DNA of 64,000 nucleotides, from NCBI GenBank assembly GCA_963805325.1, contig CAWDTS010000015.1, forward strand, positions 1 to 64,000, written 5' to 3'. Shown here in pieces: positions 35,225-45,276 of this stretch. Within the stretch, counting starts at the first letter, position 1. Each line of letters starts with the position of its first letter. Both the position numbers and the translations under genes were made by a program. Source of the stretch: DASWJZ01 sp963805325. GTDB taxonomy: Bacteria; Pseudomonadota; Alphaproteobacteria; Rhizobiales; Afifellaceae. The notes below the pieces were generated by a model. The model ran no database searches and was not told the origin of the DNA. It was given only the letters and a program-made list of their open reading frames with translations.

Positions 35225-38200
35225 GAGCGCGAGCCCGGATCAGCGCTGTCTTCCATCGTGACGAGGCTCGCATTTCCGCCCGCCGCCGTCGTGTCGGTGG
35301 AGACGACCTGCTCATGCGCAAAGCGCGCCAGGTAATTGGGGCCCCCGGCCTTCGGCCCGGTGCCGGAGAGCCCCATGCCGCCAAACGGCTGCGAGCCGAC
35401 GATCGCACCGATCGTGTTGCGGTTGACGTAGACATTGCCGACGTGGAGCGCGCGCGCCACGCGCTCCGCCCGTCCGCCGACGCGCGAATGGATCCCGAAT
35501 GTCAGCCCGTAGCCGGTGCCTCCGATCCAGGCGAGCACGTCGTCGAGCTTTGCCGCCTGCCAGCGCACCACATGCAGGATCGGGCCGAAGACTTCCTTGG
35601 TCAGCGCCTCGGCACTCTTCAGTTCCACGATGTGCGGCGCGACGAAGTTCCCCTCCTTCGGCGCGTTTCCGGCGAAGAGGATGGTCTGTTCGCGCCGCAT
35701 CGTCGCAAGATGCGCTTCGAGCGCATCCTTGGCCTCGCTGTCGATCACCGGGCCGACGTCGGTCGCCGGATCGGCAGGATCGCCGAGACGCAGTTCGGCC
35801 GCCGCACCGGCGATCATCTTGAGCATCGTGTCGGCGACGTCCGCCTGCACGAAGAGGATGCGGCATGCCGAGCAGCGCTGGCCGGCGGAGCGAAAGGCCG
35901 AGGTCACAACGTCGTCGGCGACCTGCTCAGGCAATGCCGTGGCATCGGCGATCATCGCGTTGATGCCGCCGGTTTCGGCGATCAGAGGCACGATCGGCCC
36001 GTCCTTGGCGGCGAGCGCGCGATTGATGATCCGGCCGACTTCGGTCGAGCCCGTAAATGCGACGCCGGCGATGCGCGGATCGGCGACCAGCGCAGCGCCG
36101 ATCCTTCCGTCACCGGGGACGAGCTTCAGCGCATCCTCCGGAACGCCCGCCGCGTGGAGCAGCGCCGCGGCCTCACGACCGATCTTCGGCGTCTGCTCCG
36201 CCGGCTTGGCAAGCACGGAATTGCCCGCGGCAAGCGCCGCAGCGATTTGGCCGGTGAAGATCGCCAGCGGGAAATTCCAGGGGCTGATGCATACGAACGC
36301 GCCGCGTCCGCGCAACCGGTAGCGGTTTTCCTCCCCGGTCGGGCCGGGAAGAATCGTGTCGCGGGAGAAGAGACGCCGCGCCTCGGCGGCGTAGTAGCGG
36401 CAGAAATCCGCCGCCTCGCGGATCTCCGCGATCCCGTCGTCGAGCGTCTTGCCGCCCTCGCGCGCGAGAAGCGCGATCAGACGGTCGCGATTGTCTTCGA
36501 TTAAGTCGGCGGCCTTCTCAAGGATTGCTGCGCGTTGGTCGGCCGGCGTCGCTTCCCACACAGGATACGCCGCGACCGCGGCATCGACCGCCGCCGTTGC
36601 ATCTTTGGTGGTCGCATCGGGAACCGGCGCGACCGCAGAGCTCGATCCAACGCCTCTGACAAGCACCGCAAGATCCTCGCGGCTCCCGAATTCGAGCCCC
36701 CTGGAATTCTTGCGCTGACCGAAGAGCTTCGCGGGGAGTGCAATCCCCGAATGCCGGGCGGAGCGCCCCATCACGCTCTCGGCCGGCGACACGAGCAGGC
36801 TCTCGATCGGCACGGAATGGTCGTTGACGGCGTTGACGAATGACGAGTTCGCGCCGTTCTCCAGGAGCCGCCGCACCAGATAGGCGAGCAGCTCCTTGTG
36901 GCTGCCGACCGGCGCATAGATGCGGCAGTCGAAACCTTCGCGCGCGTGAACCTCGGCGTAAAGCGCCTCGCCCATGCCGTGCAGACGCTGAAATTCGAAG
37001 GCCGCCTTTCCCTTCTCGCCGCCCGCCATCTCGATGATCGAAGCGACGGTCAGTGCGTTGTGCGTGGCGAATTGGGGATAAAGACGCGGCCGCGCCGCGA
37101 TGAGCCGCTTGGCACAGGCGAGATAGCAAAGATCGGTGACGGGTTTCCGCGTGAACACGGGGAAATCGGCAAGCCCGCGCTCCTGCGCCCGCTTGACCTC
37201 AGTGTCCCAATAGGCGCCCTTCACCAGCCGCACCATCAGCCGCCGGCCGCTCGTCGCCGAGGCTTCCGCGAGCCAGTCGATCACCGCCGGCGCGCGCTTC
37301 TGGTAGGCTTGGACGGCAAGGCCCAGGCCTTCCCATCCGGCGAGGGACGGCTCCTCCAGAAGTTTCGCAAAAACCTCCAGCGACAGTTCCAGGCGATCCG
37401 CTTCTTCCGCGTCGACCGTCAGGTTCAGATCGTGCGCCTTCGCGGTGCGGCTGAGCTCGATCAGGCGCGGCATCAGCTCGGCCATCACGCGCTCGCCCTG
37501 ACGCGCCACGTAGCGCGGGTGCAGCGCGGATAGCTTCACCGATATACCCGGCCGGCCGGGGAGCGAGCCCTCCGCGCTCTGCCCGATCGCTTCGATGGCG
37601 CGCGCATAGGATTCGAAGTAGCGCTCCGCGTCGGCGCTCGTGCGCGCACCCTCGCCAAGCATGTCGAAGGAATGGCGGTAACCTTTTCGTCGCGCCTCTT
37701 TTGCTCGGTCGAGCGCGTCCGCGATCGTCTCGCCGAGCACGAACTGATGCCCGAGGAGCCGCATCGCCTGCCGCGCCGCGGTCCGGACAGTCGGCATGCC
37801 GAGCCGCTGCCCGAGCGTCGCGATGATGCCTTCCGGCGTCTCGTTCGGATGCACGATGCGCACTGTGACGCCTAGCGCCCAGGTGGCGGCGGAGACGAGC
37901 CAGCTCTCGCTGTCGCGCGCTGCGGCATTCTCCCAGTCGCCGCTCGCCAACTTGTCCTCGATCAGGCGGTCCTGTGTCGCCGCGTCGGGAACGCGCAGCA
38001 GCGCCTCGGCGAGCGACATCAGCGCCAGCCCCTCTTTGGTGGAGAGGCTGTAATCGTGCATGAAATCCTCAAGCCCGCCGATGCCGCCGCGCGCGTGCCG
38101 GATCGTCTCGATGTAGCGCCTGGTGCGCGCCGTGACGCGCTCTTCCTCGGCCGCCGGATGCGCGGTCTCTCCGAGAAGGCGGGGGACCAACGCTTCGTCG

Positions 38201-38277
38201 GGCGGTGCGTAGTCCGCCTCAAAACGGGAGATGTGTCCGCCCTCCGATGAAATCTCTTGAGACGCGTGCGCCGCCAT
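35221..38277 (-). CDS. putA: bifunctional proline dehydrogenase / L-glutamate gamma-semialdehyde dehydrogenase
   Basis: This 1018-residue PutA has a proline dehydrogenase barrel (with RLMVRLVKGAYWDTEVKRAQ near 365) and an aldehyde dehydrogenase half with GRGAFVCISPWNFPLAIF, VAFTGSTEVG, ETGG and the catalytic cysteine in SAGQRCSACRILF. It oxidises proline to glutamate at the inner face of the membrane, feeding electrons to quinone. It lacks the N-terminal ribbon-helix-helix domain of enteric PutA, so it is not a repressor. ATG 38277 follows GGAAGAGGG; 30 arginine-rich codons upstream are not conserved-looking. Confidence 0.95.
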   Translation of the reverse strand: MAAHASQEISSEGGHISRFEADYAPPDEALVPRLLGETAHPAAEEERVTARTRRYIETIRHARGGIGGLEDFMHDYSLSTKEGLALMSLAEALLRVPDAATQDRLIEDKLASGDWENAAARDSESWLVSAATWALGVTVRIVHPNETPEGIIATLGQRLGMPTVRTAARQAMRLLGHQFVLGETIADALDRAKEARRKGYRHSFDMLGEGARTSADAERYFESYARAIEAIGQSAEGSLPGRPGISVKLSALHPRYVARQGERVMAELMPRLIELSRTAKAHDLNLTVDAEEADRLELSLEVFAKLLEEPSLAGWEGLGLAVQAYQKRAPAVIDWLAEASATSGRRLMVRLVKGAYWDTEVKRAQERGLADFPVFTRKPVTDLCYLACAKRLIAARPRLYPQFATHNALTVASIIEMAGGEKGKAAFEFQRLHGMGEALYAEVHAREGFDCRIYAPVGSHKELLAYLVRRLLENGANSSFVNAVNDHSVPIESLLVSPAESVMGRSARHSGIALPAKLFGQRKNSRGLEFGSREDLAVLVRGVGSSSAVAPVPDATTKDATAAVDAAVAAYPVWEATPADQRAAILEKAADLIEDNRDRLIALLAREGGKTLDDGIAEIREAADFCRYYAAEARRLFSRDTILPGPTGEENRYRLRGRGAFVCISPWNFPLAIFTGQIAAALAAGNSVLAKPAEQTPKIGREAAALLHAAGVPEDALKLVPGDGRIGAALVADPRIAGVAFTGSTEVGRIINRALAAKDGPIVPLIAETGGINAMIADATALPEQVADDVVTSAFRSAGQRCSACRILFVQADVADTMLKMIAGAAAELRLGDPADPATDVGPVIDSEAKDALEAHLATMRREQTILFAGNAPKEGNFVAPHIVELKSAEALTKEVFGPILHVVRWQAAKLDDVLAWIGGTGYGLTFGIHSRVGGRAERVARALHVGNVYVNRNTIGAIVGSQPFGGMGLSGTGPKAGGPNYLARFAHEQVVSTDTTAAGGNASLVTMEDSADPGSRS

Positions 38278-38399
38278 CGCGATCCCTCTTCCGGATTCGG
38301 AGGAGTCTGCCGCCGGAACGCGAAGCGGTCGAGTCCCCCTCCTCTGCCGGCCGTCTGCAGCCCTCATCTACGCCCAGCGAAGATCGGCTATGGTCTCGT

Positions 38400-39344
<945 letters not shown>

Positions 39345-39403
39345 GACAATGTCGCGTTCGCGTGCTAGGCGTCGGCTGATCTCCTTTTGACGAGCACCTC
39401 GCC

Positions 39404-40177
39404 ATGTCCAACCCGACACCAGCGGAACTTCTCGACGCCGCGCTCGCGATCAGCGGCGAAGCCGCGGCGATCCCGATGCGCTATTTCCGCGGCGGGATTG
39501 CGGTTGAGGACAAGCCAGACGAGAGCCCCGTCACGATCGCCGACCAAGAGACGGAACAGGCGATTCGCGCCGCGATCGAAACACGCTTCCCGAGCCACGG
39601 CATTTTTGGCGAGGAATTCGGCAAGCGCAACGCGGACGCCGAATTCACCTGGATCATCGACCCGATCGACGGCACGCGCTCCTTCATCTGCGGCGTGCCG
39701 CTTTTCGGGATGCTCCTGGGCGTGCTGGAGGACGGTGTGCCGGTGGCCGGCGTGATCCGCATGCCGGCGCTCGGCGAGACATACGGCGGCTGCCGCGACG
39801 GCGGCGCGACGATGAACGGCCAGCCGATTTCCTGCCGCCGCGTGAAGCCGGGGCAGTCGCGCCTCTTTATCAACGAAGCGATCCGCATGGTCGACAGAGA
39901 GCCGGCGCTGCTCAAGAGGCTCATGGGATTCGGTCACACCCGCCGCTTCTTCAACGACTGCTACGCCTTCGCGCTGCTCGCAGCCGGCCAGATCGACGCC
40001 GTCGTCGATTTCGACCTGCAGCCGTACGATTATCTTCCGGTCGTGACGGTGATTGAGGCGGCGGGCGGGATCATCACCGATTGGCACGGCGAGAAGCTCG
40101 GGCTGAAATCGGATGGAACGCTCGTCGCCGCGGCAACGCCGGAGTTGCATGAAGAGCTGATCGCCCTTCTCCGCTAG
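39404..40177 (+). CDS. hisN: inositol monophosphatase family protein, histidinol-phosphatase type
   Basis: The 257-residue enzyme has the Mg-dependent FIG superfamily motifs: GIFGEEFG near 67 and IDPIDGTRSFICGVPLF near 84 that bind metals, and the closing QPYDYLPVVTVIEAAGG where histidinol-phosphatases of the HisN type have a W/Y-D-Y segment. It hydrolyses a phosphate monoester, most likely histidinol phosphate or inositol phosphate. The gene follows the third kinase paralogue on the same strand. Without other his genes here, the symbol is a family-level guess. Confidence 0.75.
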   Translation: MSNPTPAELLDAALAISGEAAAIPMRYFRGGIAVEDKPDESPVTIADQETEQAIRAAIETRFPSHGIFGEEFGKRNADAEFTWIIDPIDGTRSFICGVPLFGMLLGVLEDGVPVAGVIRMPALGETYGGCRDGGATMNGQPISCRRVKPGQSRLFINEAIRMVDREPALLKRLMGFGHTRRFFNDCYAFALLAAGQIDAVVDFDLQPYDYLPVVTVIEAAGGIITDWHGEKLGLKSDGTLVAAATPELHEELIALLR

Positions 40178-40494
40178 GCCGCGTGCCCCCGGTGACCCCG
40201 GAATGTTGCAAGCCGGGTTGAGCCGAAGCTGAGGTTTGTTAAGGTCGGTTCCGGCGAAACGGGATACCTCGGCAAGCGCGACGGCGCGTGCGCACGAATT
40301 CCCGGCATGACCCACTTCGGCGACCGCTTCGAGGCGGCTGTTGGGGAAAAACAGCTGAAAGGAGGAAAGGCTGGCCATCGCTTGGGCTTGAGTGCGAGGA
40401 TGGTCTTTCGCTGTTCAGCGACAATCAAAAAAAATCGGGCGTGACCACGTGGAATCATCGGCGCGGCGCCCCGGAAATCCAGGGGAGCAAACGC
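40178..40494. other. 317-bp intergenic region, no supported gene
   Basis: It lies between the phosphatase gene and tctC and probably contains the tctC promoter. I see an AT-rich run (A8 near 40429-40436), a good ribosome site AGGGGAGC just before tctC, and an AGGAGG near 40362 not followed by a usable frame. Long antisense frames cross it but look like GC-bias shadows. No hairpin stood out. Confidence 0.5.
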
Positions 40495-41481
40495 ATGAAA
40501 AGACGATCTTTCCTCAAAATGACGAGCATCGCCGCCGCCGCTCTGGCGGTCGGCACGCTCGGCGCGCCGGCTGCTCAGGCAGCTTGGCCGGAGCGTCCCG
40601 TTACCGTTGTGATTCCGTGGGGCGCGGGCGGCGGCACCGATGCGGTCGGCCGCATCCTCGCCAGCCTTCTGGAGAAGGAGCTCGGCCAGCCCTTCAATGT
40701 CGTCAACCGCACCGGCGGCTCGGGCGTCGTCGGACACTCTGCCATCGCGACGGCGGCGCCGGACGGCTACACCATCGGCATCGTCACCGTCGAAATCGTG
40801 ATGATGCACTGGGCCGGCCTGACCGATCTTTCCTACAAGGACTTCACGGTCTTCGGTCAGGTGAATCTCGACCCCGGCGGACTGATGGTCCGCGCGGACT
40901 CGCCCTACAAGACGGCCGCCGACCTTCTCGCCGACATCAAGGCCAAGCCGGCCGGAACCTTCAAGGGCTCCGGCACTGGCCAGGGCGGCATCTGGCATCT
41001 CGGCTACGCCGGCTGGATGCTCTCCGAAGGGGTCGACCCGAACGTCGCGCCCTGGGTCCCGAGCCAGGGCTCCGCTCCGGCGCTGAAGGATATGGTTGCC
41101 GGCGGCATCGACTTCGTCACCTCGTCGCTGGCCGAAGGCCGGGCGCTGATCGAGGCCGGCGAAGTGCGCGCTCTTGCCAACATGGGCGACGAGCGGCTCG
41201 GCATCTTTCCCGATGTGCCGACGCTGAAAGAAGCCACGGGCTCCGACTGGACCGTCGGCGCGTGGCGCATGGTCGCCGGGCCCAAGGGCATTCCGGACGA
41301 GGTCAGCTCGGTGCTGATCCCGGCGCTCCAGAAGGCCTACGAGAGCAAGGAGTACAAGGACTTCATGGAAGGCCGCGGCTTCGGAATGATCTGGCGCCCT
41401 GCCGACGACGCGGCGGCGTTCATGGCGAAGGCCGATGCCGACTTTGGCGTTGTGATGGAGAAGGCCGGCCTGAAGAACTAG
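40495..41481 (+). CDS. tctC: tripartite tricarboxylate transporter substrate-binding protein
   Basis: The 328-residue TctC/Bug-family protein starts MKRRSFLKMTSIAAAALAVG, a signal peptide with RRSFLK matching the twin-arginine consensus, then the typical PVTVVIPWGAGGGTDAVGRIL and GGSGVVGHSAIATAAPDGYT of the ligand-binding fold. It captures a carboxylate in the periplasm for TctAB. ATG 40495 follows AGGGGAGC. It is followed by a large hairpin and then tctB and tctA. Confidence 0.92.
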   Translation: MKRRSFLKMTSIAAAALAVGTLGAPAAQAAWPERPVTVVIPWGAGGGTDAVGRILASLLEKELGQPFNVVNRTGGSGVVGHSAIATAAPDGYTIGIVTVEIVMMHWAGLTDLSYKDFTVFGQVNLDPGGLMVRADSPYKTAADLLADIKAKPAGTFKGSGTGQGGIWHLGYAGWMLSEGVDPNVAPWVPSQGSAPALKDMVAGGIDFVTSSLAEGRALIEAGEVRALANMGDERLGIFPDVPTLKEATGSDWTVGAWRMVAGPKGIPDEVSSVLIPALQKAYESKEYKDFMEGRGFGMIWRPADDAAAFMAKADADFGVVMEKAGLKN

Positions 41482-41500
41482 GCCGGTTGCGCATCGACGC

Positions 41501-41529
41501 GCCGGCCCGGCGACCGACGCCGGGCCGGC
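41501..41529 (+). terminator. intra-operon hairpin between tctC and tctB
   Basis: A perfect 12-bp stem, GCCGGCCCGGCG (41501-41512) with CGCCGGGCCGGC (41518-41529), closes a 5-base loop. No T tract follows. It could stabilise the upstream tctC message or cause partial termination, giving more binding protein than membrane subunits. Confidence 0.6.
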
Positions 41530-41559
41530 TGCTCCTGTCCAGACGAAGGGCGCACATCC

Positions 41560-42039
41560 GTGAAAGTCAATGACGCCATTTCGGGCGCACTGTTCGTTGC
41601 GGTCGCCGGACTGATCTTTTTGTTCACCGCGCATTTCCGGTCCATGCCGGGGCAGGACTACGGCGCCGCGTTCTTTCCGCGAACCATCGCGGTTCTTATG
41701 GCGTTTCTCGGCGTCGTGCTCATCGTCGGCGGCATTCGCGAGCGCGCCGGCCGCCCGTGGGCCGAGACGTTCGACTGGATGCACTCGCCACGCCACGCCG
41801 CGAATTTCGCCCTCGTAGTGGCGTCGCTGATTTTCTACATCCTGGTTTCGGACACCCTCGGCTTCGCCATCACCGCGTTCATCACGCTCTACGTCCTGCT
41901 GCTGTGGCTGCGCGGACCGAGCTTCTGGGCCTCCTCGGCGGTCATTTCGCTCGTATCGATGCTCGTGATTCAGCAGTTCTTCGGTCAGTTCCTTCGCGTG
42001 CCCCTGCCCTGGGGCGTCCTCGAAGCCTATGCCTGGTAG
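41560..42039 (+). CDS. tctB: tripartite tricarboxylate transporter small membrane subunit
   Basis: A 159-residue protein with four hydrophobic segments, the first being GALFVAVAGLIFLFTA, and the typical GQDYGAAFFPRTIAVLMAF after the first helix. TctB is the poorly conserved small subunit of TTT carriers. The start is GTG 41560, preceded by GAAGGG. Its stop is 8 bp before tctA, and the order C-B-A is canonical. Confidence 0.88.
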   Translation: MKVNDAISGALFVAVAGLIFLFTAHFRSMPGQDYGAAFFPRTIAVLMAFLGVVLIVGGIRERAGRPWAETFDWMHSPRHAANFALVVASLIFYILVSDTLGFAITAFITLYVLLLWLRGPSFWASSAVISLVSMLVIQQFFGQFLRVPLPWGVLEAYAW

Positions 42040-42047
42040 GCGCCGCC

Positions 42048-43547
42048 ATGGACATCTTCATCCGCGCCCTGCCGCTGGTCTTCGACCCCTATGTCCTGAC
42101 CGTCATTTTCCTTTCCGGGCTCTTCGGCCTTTTCATGGGCGCCATTCCCGGACTTTCCGCTACGATGGCGACCGCGCTTCTCGTGCCGGTGACCTTCTTC
42201 ATCCCGCCGGTGCCGGCCCTTGCCGCCGTCGTGACAGCGACCGCGATGGCGATCTTCGCCGGCGACCTGCCCGGCGCGCTCCTGCGCATTCCGGGAACGC
42301 CGGCCTCCGCCGCCTATACCGACGAGGCCTTTGCCATGACCCGGAAGGGCCAGGCCGAGCTCGTGCTCGGGACCGGGCTCGCGAGCTCGGTGATCGGCGG
42401 GCTTTTCGGCGCAGTGGTATTGACCTTCAGCGCCCCGCTTCTCGCAAAGTTTGCGCTCAATTTCTCGAGCTACGAATATTTCTGGCTCGCCTGCCTCGGG
42501 CTCACCTGCGCCGCCTTCATCTCCGCCGAAAAGCCGGTCAAGGGCGCTCTCTCGCTCCTCGTCGGCCTCCTGATCGCGACCGTCGGTCTCGACCCGATGT
42601 CAGGACAGGCGCGCTTCACGTTCGGCAGCGTCGAGCTGATGGGCGGGGTGAATTTCATTCCCGCCATGATCGGCATGTTCGCGGTGGCGGAGGTGCTGCG
42701 CGCCGTCACCGCCATCAAGCCACCGCCGGAGGTCAAACAGACCACCATCGGCAACATCTTCGCAGGGCTCGGCGGCGTCCTCTACCGCTACAGGCGCAAC
42801 CTCCTGCGCGGCAGCATCATCGGCACGCTGGTCGGGGCGCTGCCCGGCGCCGGTTCGGATATCGCCGCCTGGATCTCCTATGCCGTCTCCAAGAAATTCT
42901 CGAAGGAGCCGGAAAAATTCGGCACCGGCCATGTCGAGGGCATCGTCGACGCCAGCTCGTCCAACAATGCCGGGCTCGGCGGCACCTGGGTCCCGGCGCT
43001 GGTCTTCGGTATCCCCGGCGATTCGATCACCGCGATCGTGATCGGCGTGCTTTATGTGAAGGGAATGAACCCCGGGCCGACCGTGTTCCTGGAGCAGCCC
43101 GAACTGATCTACGCCGTGTTCATCTCGTTCTTCATCGCGAACCTGCTTCTGCTGCCGCTCGGCTACGCCGCGATCAAGTCGTCGAAGCAGCTTCTCCGCG
43201 TGCCGCGCTCCATCCTGATGCCGATCATCCTGATGTTCTGCATCGTCGGCACCTTCGCCATCAACAACACCGTCTTCGGCGTCGGTATCATGCTGGTTCT
43301 CGGCCTCGTGGCCTACCTCATGGAAGAGAACGGCTTTCCGATCGCGCCGGCCATCCTCGGCCTTGTTCTTGGCGGTCTTCTCGAAGACAGCTTCATGACC
43401 TCGATGATCAAGGCCAACGGACATTTCATCGCGTTCTTCGAGCGCCCCATCTCCGGCATTCTTGGGCTCGTCACCATCGCCATCTGGCTGACGCCGATGT
43501 TCGTCAAATGGCGCCGCCGCGGGATGTCGCCGGCTGGCGACACCTGA
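42048..43547 (+). CDS. tctA: tripartite tricarboxylate transporter large membrane subunit
   Basis: The 499-residue TctA protein has about twelve membrane segments with family signatures GLFMGAIPGLSATMATALLVP, LRIPGTPASAAYTDE and, in the second repeat, GALPGAGSDIAAWISY followed by VFGIPGDSITAIVIG. The paired PGxxxT/PGxGSD segments reflect the inverted-repeat architecture. It forms the cation-coupled channel for the carboxylate delivered by TctC. ATG 42048 is the only sensible start. Confidence 0.94.
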   Translation: MDIFIRALPLVFDPYVLTVIFLSGLFGLFMGAIPGLSATMATALLVPVTFFIPPVPALAAVVTATAMAIFAGDLPGALLRIPGTPASAAYTDEAFAMTRKGQAELVLGTGLASSVIGGLFGAVVLTFSAPLLAKFALNFSSYEYFWLACLGLTCAAFISAEKPVKGALSLLVGLLIATVGLDPMSGQARFTFGSVELMGGVNFIPAMIGMFAVAEVLRAVTAIKPPPEVKQTTIGNIFAGLGGVLYRYRRNLLRGSIIGTLVGALPGAGSDIAAWISYAVSKKFSKEPEKFGTGHVEGIVDASSSNNAGLGGTWVPALVFGIPGDSITAIVIGVLYVKGMNPGPTVFLEQPELIYAVFISFFIANLLLLPLGYAAIKSSKQLLRVPRSILMPIILMFCIVGTFAINNTVFGVGIMLVLGLVAYLMEENGFPIAPAILGLVLGGLLEDSFMTSMIKANGHFIAFFERPISGILGLVTIAIWLTPMFVKWRRRGMSPAGDT

Positions 43548-43602
43548 AGACCGGCCACTCGGTCCGTGATTTGCGTTAGAGAGCGCGAGGCACGCTCCGC
43601 GC

Positions 43603-44442
43603 CTATTGATCGACGTCTTTGATCCAACCGGCAGTCGCCTGCGCGAGCGGTTCCGGCGCAGGCACCTCGCAATCCGGCGAGCCGGTCGTCTTCAGGATCT
43701 CGATCGGTCCGTCCTCCTCCCCATATTCGTCGATATGCGCGAAGGCATCGCGGATCGCCTCCGACCACGCCGAGGAGAGCCGGCGGAAATAAGGGTCGCC
43801 CTCGTCTATCCGGCGCTGTTCGCCGACCTTGAGTTCGTCCTTGCGGTAGATCAGGAGGTCGATCGGCATGCCGACCGAAAGGTTGGAGCGCAGCGTCGAA
43901 TCGAAAGAGATCAGGACCAGCTTCGCGGCGACGCCCATGCGCATCTCGGGCTTCGCGACCCGGTCGAGGATTGGCTTGCCGTATTTGTGCTCGCCGATCT
44001 GAAAGTACGCGGTGTCCTTCGTCGCCTCGATGAAATTGCCTTCCTGGTAGATCTGGAAGAGACGCGGCGGGTCGCCGGCGATCTGCCCGCCGAGGATGAA
44101 GGAGGCCGAGAAAAGCGCCGGGTTCTCGTCGATCAGCTCCTTCTCGTTCCGCCGCACCTCGCGCACCGTCTCCCCGACGATCCGCGCCGCCTGGAACATG
44201 GTGCTGACATTGGCGAGCGAAACGTGATCCGGCCCGAGATCGATCTTCTCGTTCAGAAGCGAGATCACCGACTGCGTAAAGGCCAGGTTGCCGGCCGACA
44301 GCATCACCAGCACCCGGTCCCCGGGCCGCTCCCAGACATGCATCTTGGAGAACGTCGCTACGTTGTCGAAGCCGGCGTTGGTGCGCGTATCGGACGCGAA
44401 GATGATGCCGCGGTCGAGCCGCAATCCGACGCAATAGGTCAT
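43603..44442 (-). CDS. Anbu proteasome-related peptidase
   Basis: The 279-residue protein begins MTYCVGLRLDRGIIFASDTRTNAG. The threonine at position 2 would be the N-terminal nucleophile after methionine removal, and D18 and K34-type residues in ASDTRTN and SKMHVW fit the NTN-hydrolase site. This is the Anbu (COG3484) branch of proteasome beta-like proteins, which assemble into open helical rings. It is the last gene of a four-gene operon with transglutaminase-like, alpha-E and ATP-grasp proteins, the recognised Anbu context. Its physiological substrate is unknown. Confidence 0.9.
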   Translation of the reverse strand: MTYCVGLRLDRGIIFASDTRTNAGFDNVATFSKMHVWERPGDRVLVMLSAGNLAFTQSVISLLNEKIDLGPDHVSLANVSTMFQAARIVGETVREVRRNEKELIDENPALFSASFILGGQIAGDPPRLFQIYQEGNFIEATKDTAYFQIGEHKYGKPILDRVAKPEMRMGVAAKLVLISFDSTLRSNLSVGMPIDLLIYRKDELKVGEQRRIDEGDPYFRRLSSAWSEAIRDAFAHIDEYGEEDGPIEILKTTGSPDCEVPAPEPLAQATAGWIKDVDQ

Positions 44443-44468
44443 TGCGAATCTCCTGTGCCGCCGCGCGC

Positions 44469-45272
44469 CTATTGCTGCTGCTGTCGCACGATCACGTCAA
44501 CTGTAAGCGATTCCGTTCCCCCACCCCGCCGGGTGCCGGTTATCGGCGCCGCCGAGGCGGCGTCGAAGCCGCAGGCAAGCCGCACATAACGCTCCGTCGG
44601 GCAGATATGGTTGGCCGGATCGAACCCGACCCAGCCAAGGCCCTCGACGAAGGCCTCCGCCCAGGCGTGGTGGGCGACCGCGCTTTCTTCGCCTTCCACG
44701 AGCAGGTAGCCGGTCACATAACGGGCTGGGACGCCGAGCCGCCGGGTCGCGGCGATGAAGATATGGGCATGGTCCTGGCAGACTCCCTGCCCGGCCGCAA
44801 ACGCGTCGATCGCGGTCGTTTCAGAATGTGTCGCGTCGGTATCGTAGGCGACGCGGTTGGCGATCGATTCCAGAAGGTGATGCAGCCGGTCGAGCGGCCT
44901 GCGCTCGCTCACCTCGTCGGCAAGCGCGTCAATTGCAGCGGAGGATTCGGTTCTTGGCGTCGCGCGCAGGAACACCCGCGGATTCGCCGCCTCCCCGATA
45001 ATCCCCACGACGCCGTCCCGATCGAAGGTCTCGACCTCGCCCGAGGCGGTGATGTCCAGCATCTCATAGGGTCGCGTGTGCGTGATGAGGTGGATGCGAT
45101 TGCCGAAGCCGTCGATATAGGTAGCGGCGTTTTCGATTCCGTCCGCCTCGATCGCCCACGACAGCACCTTCTGTGACTGGTTGTCGGAGGGCGTCAGGCG
45201 AAGCCGCTGCACCGCCGACGAGCTGACTGTGTCGTAGGTGTAGTGCGTGATGTGACGGATCGAGACGCGCAT
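44469..45272 (-). CDS. transglutaminase-like cysteine protease
   Basis: The 267-residue protein has an N-terminal beta domain (VSIRHITHYTYDTVSSSAVQ) and a transglutaminase core with the full triad: cysteine in GQGVCQDHAHIF, histidine in HHAWAEAF and aspartate in GFDPAN. Bacterial members usually act as peptidases or amidases. It lies 26 bp upstream of the Anbu gene and 4 bp downstream of the alpha-E gene. In the predicted pathway it would cleave or transfer a peptide made by the ATP-grasp enzyme. Confidence 0.9.
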   Translation of the reverse strand: MRVSIRHITHYTYDTVSSSAVQRLRLTPSDNQSQKVLSWAIEADGIENAATYIDGFGNRIHLITHTRPYEMLDITASGEVETFDRDGVVGIIGEAANPRVFLRATPRTESSAAIDALADEVSERRPLDRLHHLLESIANRVAYDTDATHSETTAIDAFAAGQGVCQDHAHIFIAATRRLGVPARYVTGYLLVEGEESAVAHHAWAEAFVEGLGWVGFDPANHICPTERYVRLACGFDAASAAPITGTRRGGGTESLTVDVIVRQQQQ

Positions 45273-45276
45273 CGGC

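Noticed and set aside
40174..41796. 540-codon minus-strand frame covering the 40178-40494 gap and tctC
   Set aside because: The part in the gap has no conserved look and the rest is antisense to tctC; several frames are open there simultaneously.
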